From Aureobasidium sp. EXF-3400 (taxonomy: Eukaryota > Ascomycota > Dothideomycetes > Dothideales > Saccotheciaceae), in the NCBI GenBank assembly GCA_024195585.1, contig SWBL01000476.1, positions 1-29,741 on the forward strand: 29,741 nt of DNA. The letters are read 5' to 3'. Numbering within the stretch: position 1 is the first letter of the stretch; each line of letters opens with the position of its first letter. The position numbers were made by a program, and so were the translations under genes. Below the pieces are notes generated by a model. That model was given only the letters and a program-made list of their open reading frames with translations, did not search any database and had not been told where the DNA came from. Of the stretch, positions 1-8,848 are shown in pieces.

Positions 1-6
1 GGCTCA

Positions 7-97
7 TCTTCATTGGTCTAGTGGTCATGATTTCCGCTTGTCAAGAGTAAAATCTCGTCAAGCGCGGGAGACCAGGGTTCGATTCCCTGATGGAGAG
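7..97 (+). tRNA. tRNA-Asp(GUC): tRNA-Asp (anticodon GTC) with a 19-nt intron
   Basis: A full cloverleaf can be folded. The 7-bp acceptor stem pairs 7-13 with 90-96 (one G-T pair), with discriminator G at 97. The anticodon stem pairs 33-37 with 64-68, and the T arm CAGGG/CCCTG surrounds a TTCGATT loop. The anticodon GTC is at 40-42 behind T39. An intron at 44-62 sits after the base 3' of the anticodon, where nuclear tRNA introns lie. Removing it restores the loop TTGTCAC, as expected for tRNA-Asp. The intron ends are slightly ambiguous because GTCAAG occurs at 40-45 and again at 57-62, but only the 19-nt excision gives a regular 5-bp stem and 7-nt loop. It is transcribed by RNA polymerase III from internal A and B boxes. 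Confidence 0.9.
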
Positions 98-537
98 CAC
101 ATTCTTTTGTCTTTTTGGTCGGCTGCTGTGTGTACGATAGTCATCCAAGACCGGAGGAGATTGCTGGTCTTCTGTTTAGATTTTTACTTGGTCCTTCGAT
201 GGTCGTGAAAGTGTTGTTGTGGAAATATGGTGAGATTCAGTCCGCAGAGCCTCCTGATCCATGACCTGGCAGCCTTTGCTGGATGCTCAGGGTCATCTGC
301 TCTAGGGAAACGTTTCTGGTGCTCTTGTCAACTAGACAGTCGTGGTGACACGTCTTGTATTGTAAGAAGGATGGTGCACTGCAGTCGAAGATGACAAGTG
401 CAACGATGCATGTGCAAGATGCATGGTGACGTTATGTGGAGAAGCGACGACAAGCACTTGGCAAAGCCGAAACGAGATTATTGTTGAAGGTTCGTTCCAA
501 GAAGACTCGACAACCATCGGCCCATTCAAGGCAAACA
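98..537. other. Intergenic: tRNA-Asp to RMD1 upstream region
   Basis: Apart from the Pol III terminator I see no gene here. Short open frames on both strands lack codon bias and resemble nothing I know. The stretch must hold the promoter and 5' leader of the RMD1-like gene. A CRE-like TGACGTTA occurs near 427-434, which may be chance. Confidence 0.5.
105..116 (+). terminator. RNA polymerase III terminator of tRNA-Asp
   Basis: Two T runs on the coding strand, T4 at 105-108 and T5 at 112-116, begin 8 nt after the tRNA discriminator base. This is the usual Pol III stop signal with a backup run. Confidence 0.75.
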
Positions 538-2254
538 ATGGCTGCCCCAGTGAAGAAGCGAGGCCCGACCGTGCTGGTTTGTTGGATATAGTCCATTTGA
601 GTGACAGCGCCCGCTAACCACGTCTCGTCAGGTCACGGATGCGCGCGAACAGCAGCCTCAGCGGCCCAACACTCTGCCTCGCACTGGTACCACCAAACTG
701 ATATCCGTCGACAATGTCTTGCAATTCTCCTCCGACATTCCCTCTGCCCAAAGACGCGGCCCGCCGGGTGGTCTTAGGCCGGCACAACATACGCGCACAC
801 CAAGCGGCCGACACCCTCTGGATCCGAAACTAGCAGGCCGCTCTCTCGCCATTCCCGTCGGCGGCCCTCACATCCCAGCCCGAAGCTCAAAAGTCAGCGA
901 GAAGCTCGTTCTTCTGCCCGAAACAAACGAGAAGACCCCATCAGAGGAAGACGAGGACGAAGATGACGCTCCACCATCAGACGAACAAATCCGCCGCCGA
1001 AAGTCTCCCAGGAACGGCGAGAAGAGTTATGCCGAGCGCCTCTCAAAAGCAAGCCGAGCAGACAAACTGGCCAGAGTGACGGCTTATTGTACTGCTCAGA
1101 GCTATCGTCTACGTGCCACGGCCGACTTCGTACGAGAGCAACACGGCGCCCGCACAAAACTCTACGACGACTGTCTGTATGCTGTCTATCAGCTTCCTCT
1201 TCTTGGTGGCAGTGACGGCTATCGCATTCGCAGTAGTCCTGTTTTGAAGAACCCTGGTGGTAGAAGCATCCTGGACGAACAGATCGAGGCCAATGAGCGC
1301 CGCGACCACCGCGAAGGCTGGATGGAGGAGAGTGATGAGTACACGGTCCATGGTAATGCCCGCGATCATGAAGAGCCAAACTTCCGCCGTCACAGCCACT
1401 CCAGTGATCTGTCAAGTGGGGGACATGGTACTATCGCCGATGCCGTGTCTGTTGCCGAACTCTTCGTCTTCAGCTACGGTGTCGCTGTCTTCTGGAACTT
1501 TACCGCACATCAAGAAAAGGACATCTTGGCCGACTTGACGTTTAGCAGCTCTTCAAATATCCCCACAAAGCTCAGCAGTACTTCTTCACCGACGCTAACC
1601 ACTACCTTGGGCCTGGTTTCACGGCCGCTCAGCGAAGCCGACTTCGAGACTGAAGACTTCCACTTCGAATACAATGATGAGATTGACAAGCCACGCATTT
1701 TCAACGACATGATTACGTTACGTACCAGCGATCATATGATCAAGCTGGCTATGAGCCATGCCATCTCACAATCGACAAAACTCAGCTACTTTGAAGAACG
1801 CATGCAGCGCACCATGTCAGAAGCACAATACGTTCCTCGCAAACTAGCACTTGAAGGACAGCTCGGTATGAGCCGCAGTCAAGTTGTCAGTCTCGTTGGC
1901 AAGCTCTTCCAAGGCCGTGTCGACGTCAACCTCAGCTCAAATATGCTCGACACACCGAACTTCTTCTGGGACAGTGAACCCACGTTACTGCCCCTTTACG
2001 CCGCCGTCCGCGAATATCTCGAAATCAAGCCCCGCATTCAAGTCTTGAACGAACGCTGCAAAGTCTTCTTGGATCTTGCCGAAATTCTTTCTGATGCCAT
2101 TGCCGATACAAAGATGACAAAGATTACTTGGATTGTCATCGTGCTGATTGTCATATCCATTCTGGTAACTTGCTCAGAGGTAATTCTACGATTTGCTATT
2201 TTGAGCAAAGGCGAGGGACACGGTGCTGCCATCCCGAGTCCAAAAGAACTGTGA
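538..2254 (+). CDS. RMD1: RMD1/Sif2-family DUF155 membrane protein
   Basis: Two exons: 538-576 and 632-2254, giving 553 aa. The ATG at 538 opens MAAPVKKRGPTVL. The 55-nt intron 577-631 has GTTTGT, a GCTAAC branch site and CAG, and it joins in frame to VTDAREQQPQRP...TTKLISVDNV, a conserved N-terminus of this family. A disordered acidic stretch follows (EEDEDEDDAPP), then the conserved ARVTAYCTAQSYRL segment. The DUF155 domain runs from about residue 285 to 530: ELFVFSYGVAVFWNF, PRIFNDMITLR, DVNLSSNMLDTPNFFW, EYLEIKPRIQVLNERCKVFLDLAEILSD. A single C-terminal membrane helix follows (about 20 residues, WIVIVLIVISILVT). Known members (yeast RMD1/RMD8, human RMND1) are tail-anchored. RMND1 supports mitochondrial translation and yeast Rmd1 is needed for sporulation. 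Which compartment this paralogue occupies cannot be told from sequence. The family call is firm; the first exon is less so because GTTTGT is a weaker donor. Confidence 0.9.
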
Positions 2255-2926
2255 GAATTGTACATTACGACACAGGAGTTGATTGGGTTAGCGAGGAAAT
2301 GGGGATTTGGGCGTTAGGCTGTACATAATGGGATGTTTCTTCATGGCAGCGATGGTAGCGCATGATGGGTTGGTTTGTGTGTTCGTATGAAGGCTTAATA
2401 CCACTTTTGTTCTTCTTTTGCAGGCATGCAGTGCCAATCTTGTGTAACAATCAATCTCTCTTATGCTGGCGTATGGTGATACTGTGAGCCTTTGAGATCG
2501 TGTCCATGGACATCATCTCCTTCTGGAAAGCATTTAGCATTTCGACAATGAGATATAGGAAGATTCAATGATTGCTTCGGTACCTCATACTGAGCCTGCG
2601 GTTGAGCCTGGGCCGAAAGAAAGTCCTCAAGATGCTAGCATTCGCCTTGGACATGGCTGATGCTCTACTGAAGGTTGAGCAGAAGTCGGTCTCAAGACAA
2701 GTAAGTTGTCAAGACTGGCAGTGACGATGCAATTGCATTTCACTCGGAGTGAAGGAGCATCACAGTGATCGAGGATCTGAATTCTAGCAGGTACAAGTGA
2801 TCGTCACTTCCTCCATTCACACAACAAGGAAACAACCTTTAGTCTCCCGACTTCTCTTTCTATTTCCGCCTCCACTGACCACGAAACCAGATTCCATCGT
2901 GACTTCAATCAGCGTACAACGACACT
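2255..2926. other. Intergenic: RMD1 3' end and BTB gene promoter
   Basis: No convincing gene on either strand. The last 120 nt before the BTB start (about 2805-2920) is rich in C and T with short ACA runs, as in fungal core promoters and 5' leaders. Confidence 0.5.
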
Positions 2927-4018
2927 ATGTCTGCACCAGGGAACCCTCCCCTCGACTTGCAGTACCGACCAATTTTTGATTCTTTACCTCGTGTGCTGGA
3001 AGGCTTGGGTGCCTGTCAATCGTTTTCCTTCCTTTCCGGCTTCGAGGGAATCTCTTTTGAAGAGCAGCGTCTTCGAGACATATCTTCACCTCCACCTATG
3101 GCTATTGGCAAAATTGGCAGATTTTCTTCAAGCGCTCTCAAATCCCTCAAAGCAGCCAATCCGAGTCACAAAAATGCAGGAAGTTATCGATCTGATCTTC
3201 TTGAGTAAGTGCGTGCTACGCTGATGGTCTCTTTACGTTCTGACCACGACCCCAGGCCATCACTACCGATTGTTATAGTTCGTGTCGGTAAGGGAGAGAG
3301 CACTACAGCCTTTGCCATCCACAAGAACATCCTTGAACACTGCGGCCCCTTTTTCAGATCCATTTGGAGACCTAATCGGGATACCAACACCACGTATGAA
3401 CTCAGTGCAGGGGAAGAATCTGCAAAATCTGATTCTGAAATGGAAGGAGAACAGATACATGATGCGAAGGTGAAACCCCTCATCGAATTCGAGCTCGATG
3501 CAAACGTGCCGGCATTCAGACTTTACGCAGAGTGGGTTTACTCGGGTCATATTCAACAAGGTGCCCTGAGGATCAACGCAGGAGATGTCGACTTCTCTAC
3601 TATTGGCCAAGCATACATTCTCGGTGAAAAGCTACAGGACAAGGAGTTCAGGAACGCAACTGTCGACTTGCTTCTCCAAACAATCGTCACGCAAAGCAAG
3701 ATGGACCTGACCCTACCGACACTTATCTTCGACGAGACCGCTACCACCGCGCCTTTGAGAAAGCTACTGGTCGATCTTTATGTCTGGTATGGACACAAGG
3801 ACTGGCTGAAGCCAGATGGCTCCAAGAGACCCACCTCTGCCACCTTCCTTTCAGACCTGTCAACTGCTTTCTTCGATCGTCATGATCATGACGGAGTTCC
3901 TAAAGCCGATTTATTGCCTCTGAACGCCTGCAACTACCACGAGCACTCGGATGGAAAGATCTGTTCAAGTGGTATACGCCACCCCCGAGAGATCGTTGAG
4001 CCGGAATCAGAACCATAG
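2927..4018 (+). CDS. BTB/POZ domain protein
   Basis: Two exons: 2927-3204 and 3256-4018, giving 346 aa. The 51-nt intron 3205-3255 has GTAAGT, a CTGAC branch site and CCCAG, and splits a Glu codon in phase 2; both flanking frames fit exactly. The first 93 residues are low complexity and unrecognised, ending SYRSDLLE. The BTB fold follows (about 94-230): PIVIVRVGKGESTTAF, then the hallmark AIHKNILEHCGPFFRS, then a long acidic insertion (GEESAKSDSEMEGEQ), then FRLYAEWVYSGHI and YILGEKLQDKEFRNATVDLL. The tail has YVWYGHKDWL, common in fungal BTB proteins, and a His/Cys segment (NACNYHEHSDGKICSSG). BTB domains mediate dimerisation or Cullin-3 recruitment. No kelch or MATH partner domain is present, so the specific role is unknown. 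The ATG at 2927 (CACTATG) is the first in the frame. Confidence 0.8.
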
Positions 4019-4609
4019 AGGCTTTTGGGTAGATGTCGAGAATAGGACATGTCTCTACGTGATGGTAGTATACCGAAGAAACCGATGTGTTATTTGCCAG
4101 AACGGAGGTTCGCTCATCAGAAACTGTCCGTATGCACGATAGTATCCAGAACCGAGAGATGCCCGCAGAGAAACGTTATCACTTCGACTCTCAATGGACA
4201 CGAATCTGAACTTGAATTCAACTATGCATTTCCATAGCATGTTGTCAAGCCGCACTCCTGGTCTGAAATGTATCCTCCTACGAGCAAGAAATGAAGATCT
4301 GATAGACAGCCGCCATCACACGCTCCAACATTATTGACACCAGTGACAGCACATGACGAGGTTACTTTTCCCATCGGGGCACTCATGCAGTACTGTATCT
4401 GGGGAGGAACGCTCTCTATATAGAACCGCCGCTACAACAAGAATGACCTTGCTCGGTCCATCACATCTGGTAACGTGGTCCATCCGCTCCGCCAAGATAC
4501 CTGGGAATGGAACAAGGCACTCGCCATGTTAAGCGATTCGGGTGTAACAATATAAAACAATAAGAGAAAGAGAAATGAAATTTTTAATTGTGTAAATGAA
4601 AGTGTACAT
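4019..4609. other. Intergenic: convergent 3' ends
   Basis: This lies between the converging BTB (+) and FN3 (-) genes and should hold both 3' UTRs. Small frames exist on both strands but none looks coding. A TATATAG lies near 4418, with no plausible gene to serve. Confidence 0.45.
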
Positions 4610-7600
4610 CTAGTTTTCCTCTTCATGGTCTGTACTGGCATAACTGGCTCCAGACAAACTAGGCGTCTCCTCTTTGGATGTTTGTGCGACTTTATCCTTC
4701 TTCTTACCTACACCAAACACACTACTCCAAGATCTGACACTGCCCTTTCCCTTCTCACTCTCCATACTCTTGCTCATGATGTCCTCGTCTTCAACATCCA
4801 AAAGTTGGGTTGACTCGCGTTTGCTCTTCTCAGTGGTCGAACGAGAAAAGGTCGGGAACTGGAACTTGCCGCTGCTGTGCTTGCGGGTGAGTTTCGACAT
4901 GAGCGAGGAGCTCTTGTTGGAAGTGACCGAAGTTGAAGGTGCAGAGTCAGAGGCTGTGTAGCTGATGCTGCGGTCAAGGCTATCGCGAGAATCAGAAAGA
5001 ACTGATGACGCCGTGTTGATCGAATGAGCATCTCTAGACTGGCGACCAATCTCTGGGGAAGACTCAGGGTCCAGATTCAAAGGCAGAGGCTGATGAGGAG
5101 CCTTTGAAGGAGAGGTGAGCGGCGTTGCCCCAATCAGGTTGATCTTGTCGTCTTCCTCATCCTCGACGTCTGAGGATGTCGAGCTGGGACGCGAGAAGAG
5201 AGAACGGAAGTCTTTGGCCGCTGGGTTAAGTTTGGGATCAGGGACGTTGCGCTTGAGCATGTGAGCTGGCTTCGTGCCAATGGGAGCGAGATTGGCTGAT
5301 GTCTGCGGCGGACTGAACGCATACGTGCTGTTGTTGTCGATGCCATCATCAAGCATGTCATAAGACAGGCTACCACCAGACTGCCCGTGTTGGATTGAGG
5401 GACGTCTCGATGGTTGTCTGGAGCCCCACATGTTGTGTGTCAGTGCCGGACCAGCAATCCAATCAGAACTGAGTGGGCTACTCCTTTGGTTGAAAGGCTC
5501 GTTCGCTGACCAAAGCCCCCACGAAGAACTATCTTGAGAAGGACGAGGCAGCTCATTAGAGTGAACAGAAATAGGACGTGGTGACGATCTGCCGTCATCT
5601 TTGCCTAAGTTGCTTAGAAGATTTGATCTCTCGTTCAAAGCAGCCGCTCTGTCCTGGCCCAAAATCGCGGCCCATCCATCGGTCTTGGATCCAAACATGT
5701 TGAAGGGCCTTCTGCGTACCGCAATATGTTTCTGGCTGGGCAAGCTTTCAGCTCCAATGCTCTTAGTGTGGCCAGTCGTTCTCCCCAGGTTGATGCCGAA
5801 GAAGTTGCCCGAATGACTGCTGTTTCTGCGGCGCCCTGATCCTGTAGTCTCGTCCCCTTCATCATTGCGTGGTAACGATTGACTTTGCGACTTGCTCAGG
5901 GAACCCAGAGCTGGACCTTGCTCGGACAACGTCTTACCACGCTGACGATTCAGCTTGTCGAGACCCAGGATCTGACCGAAGCGACTACCACTGGTGTGAG
6001 GTGCACTGCCGCTTGCTGCGCGACCAGATGTGCTAGACCTGATAGAGCGGCGGTCACTGTCCAAGGCGACATCAGGAGAATTGAACATCAGATTGCTTGC
6101 ACTAGCACGTGGGCTGGCAAACAGACTGGGCGATCTGCTGCTGGCAGAATTGGGGCTTGTCGGACCTGGAGGTTGATCAAAAGCCCTTGAGGCACCCAGA
6201 CCAGGCAGAGCACCTAAACCTGGAAGAACACCAAGACCAGGCAACATATGATTCGAAGCTTGTCTGCCCTCAGAACCTGTATCGTCGTCGTCCTTTGCAT
6301 GAATATGAGCGGCTGGACCAAGGAAACGATCAGGTGGATCTTCGTCAGCATTACTGAGCAAGCCTGCAGGCAAGAGTTCAGCGCCTGCACTCGGACTCAT
6401 GGGAGCACCTCCAGTCAACTTATCGATTTCTGCAGGAGAAAAATCATTCATAGGACGATCCAAGGTCATGCCATTGTTTATATTGAAGAAGGAAGATGCT
6501 GAGGTGGTGAAGCTTGGAGAGATGGTCGTTGGGCCAGAGGTAGCAAGGGCACTGCTGAAGGCAGGCGCGGCGGAAGGAGCGAAAGGAGAAGCGTTCGAGT
6601 TGTTTGTAGAAGGACCACTTGGGGGACGTCTTTGACGCAGACTGCTAGCGCGTGAAATGGGTTGATCGAAAATGGGCGGAACAGCCGAAGCCATCTGGTT
6701 AAGCTCGGACTGGCGTTGTTTGACCATGGCCAGTTGACTGTAGGCAGTGTCGAAGAAGCGGCGTGCAGCGTCCATGTTTTGGTGCGCAATCACATACTGT
6801 TCTTCCAACCTCCTAAGCTTGTCGGCCCATGCACGATCTTCCTCGGCCTCTTGAGCAGCAAGGGCGTCGTTGTGGTCGTTGGGCTCGGATCCACTGGGCG
6901 AGTTTGTCGTGTCTCTCTCGAGCTTCTTGATCTGGCCACCGACTTCTTTGTTCTCGTCTTCCATGCTCTTGAGTGTCTGCAGCTCCTGTGCCTGCTTCTC
7001 CATCAACTCGACCTTTTCGCGCTCCGTCTCTTCAAGTAATGTCTTTTTCTGTTCTGCAATGCTGCCCATATCATCCTGCATCTGCGCCATCTCTTTCTGC
7101 CATCTCGCAGCATCGTCTTTGAGCTTCTGTCTCTCGCTCTGTTTCTGCTGGAGAGCTCTCTCCTGAGCATTTTTCTTGTTCTGAGCGGCTTGGTTGTTTC
7201 GTTCCAGAGTGTTGACCTGTTTGCGGAGATCCCTACTAGTGTCATCCTTCTCTTTCAGCTCGCCTCTCAGTTCATCACGCTCCTTGACCAGACTGGCTTT
7301 CGCTGCTACAGCTTCCTGTTCCTCATCTTGGATTTGCTTCTCGATCTCAGCCGTTTCGCGACCGATCTCGTCGAGTTTCTCGGTCAGCGCCTGTTGGTTG
7401 TCTCCTGGACCGTCCTGATCGTTGGCCTCGTCGAAAGAGGAAAGCTGAGTGTCCAGACCAGGCAAGGGTGACGGACGTCTGCTGAAAAGACTTTTCTTGG
7501 TTTGAAGGGGACCGTTGCTTGTCTCGCGGACAAGAGGAGGCGGCGTGGCGGGAACAGTCGAAACATCTGGCGGAAAGACGTGCAGCGGACGTATGACGGG

Positions 7601-8175
7601 ACCAGAAGAGGATGGCAGGGTACCGTTGGGAGCGTCGAAGAAGTCTTGGGAATCGGGCGACTTTGTACAGAGGCGGATGGGGCTGCTGGCGGCGCGAAAG
7701 TCGACAGCGTTGACGGTGATGATGCGCACAATGTACAGCTGGTTGGGACGCAGATTGGAGATGACAATGGACGTGTTGGAATGTGAGACGTGACCGATTA
7801 TAGAGCCGTTGAGTTGAATTTCATAGCGGTGCATGGATTTGCGCTCGTCTGCAGGCTTCCAGTGCAGGACAAAGCCATCGGCCTTGATACCAGCGAGGTC
7901 GACATGAGGGTCCTGGGGAATCTCACAACCGAGAAGGCCGACGAGTTCATCTAGAGGTTTATGGATAACGAGATAGGCACGGTATGTGAGCCTGTAGGGG
8001 TCAGCACGTGCTTCTGGATAGACGAGGATGACGGAAAGATTCAGGAAAGGACGTCAGGGTGAAGCGAGTCGGGGAAAGAGAGATCTAACCAGACAAGAGC
8101 GGCACCGACACACAGAGTGTTGAAGGTGGTGCTGAAGAGCAGATATGCCTTGTCCAGCAACATGAGCAGGCGCAT
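4610..8175 (-). CDS. Membrane-anchored fibronectin-III and coiled-coil protein
   Basis: Two exons on the minus strand: 8175-8090 and 7991-4610, giving 1155 aa. The 98-nt intron 7992-8089 has GTTAGA, a CTGAC branch site and CTACAG, and joins AALVW to LTYRAYLVIHKPLDEL in frame. The N-terminus (about 8-40) is hydrophobic and probably a membrane anchor. A single fibronectin type III fold follows (about 52-140): AGIKADGFVLHWKP, MHRYEIQLNGSIIG, ISNLRPNQLYIVRIITVNAVDF. A long charged coiled coil runs from about 227-390, with a second helical segment at 408-465. The remaining 650 residues are Ser/Pro/Asn-rich and disordered, with a triple LPGLG repeat near 6195-6247 and many candidate phosphosites. 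This architecture is conserved in Pezizomycotina, but I know no assigned function. An alternative start is the ATG at 8163, four codons downstream. It is divergent from the lipin gene. Confidence 0.8.
6195..6247 (-). repeat. Tandem LPGLG hexapeptide repeat inside the FN3 protein
   Basis: The encoded peptide reads LPGLGV-LPGLGA-LPGLGA, three in-frame copies of an 18-nt unit. The DNA units have diverged at third positions, so the repeat is kept at protein level and is not a fresh slippage product. Function unknown. Confidence 0.75.
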
Positions 8176-8848
8176 GGCTGGGAAGGAGGAAAGATGGGCC
8201 TGAGCCTGCGCCGACGCCTGACTTGGACTCGCAAAAGCCGTGTCGCCCGCTGCCCAGAAAGCCTGATGTTGAAGAGAAAGTCCAAGGCCACTCGGTCGCG
8301 TCAAGACCAGCCCGCCCGCTTCCATGTATATTGCTATCAGAACAACAGAGCGCTATGTATACTGTAGAGCTGCATGTATCACGATACTCACTGAGAAATG
8401 GGTACATGGACCAAAGTGGAGCGCGTGGGATTGGCTACTCTTTGCCATGTGCTTGGCGGGGGAGAAGATCAATTTGACAGGCAGCGGGCCGCGGTTCCTT
8501 ATGGAAAGCTTTCATACACAGCACTACGCATGCAGACAGACCAGCAGTTCTACTCGTAGGTATTGTCACATGTCAGATAACGTAGGCCATCACATGCAGT
8601 ATATCGCTGTTCGGACCTGAGCACGGATACATGGAATGAAATTGATGCCTTGGTAGCCGTCGTACGAGTACGATTTGCTGTAGAAAGTCGTCTCTGACTC
8701 CGCGTTTCCCGCATCAGCTGCTCTGCCTGCTCTCGCTCCCGACTTGCTGCTTTGTTCTTTATACTTCGATTTCTTACTCAAACATCCCGAATCTCTTGCT
8801 CCACATGCTCCTAGCCCCAGTCTGACAGTCCGTCCATCCGTCGGCGCC
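8176..8848. promoter_or_regulatory. Shared divergent promoter region, FN3 protein and lipin
   Basis: 673 nt separate the two start codons, which point away from each other. The lipin side (about 8700-8845) is C/T-rich, a typical fungal leader. I see no coding exon and no clear TATA box. Which elements act on which gene cannot be told from sequence. Confidence 0.55.

Noticed and set aside
894..1415. 173-codon minus-strand frame within the RMD1 gene
   Set aside because: It lies wholly inside a conserved coding exon on the other strand and has low-complexity His/Ser/Arg content with no motif.
8324..8620. 98-codon plus-strand frame in the FN3/lipin promoter, with similar YIAIRT and YIAVRT peptides at its ends
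   Set aside because: The underlying 18-nt DNA match is only about 13 of 18. The frame otherwise looks random and sits in a divergent promoter.
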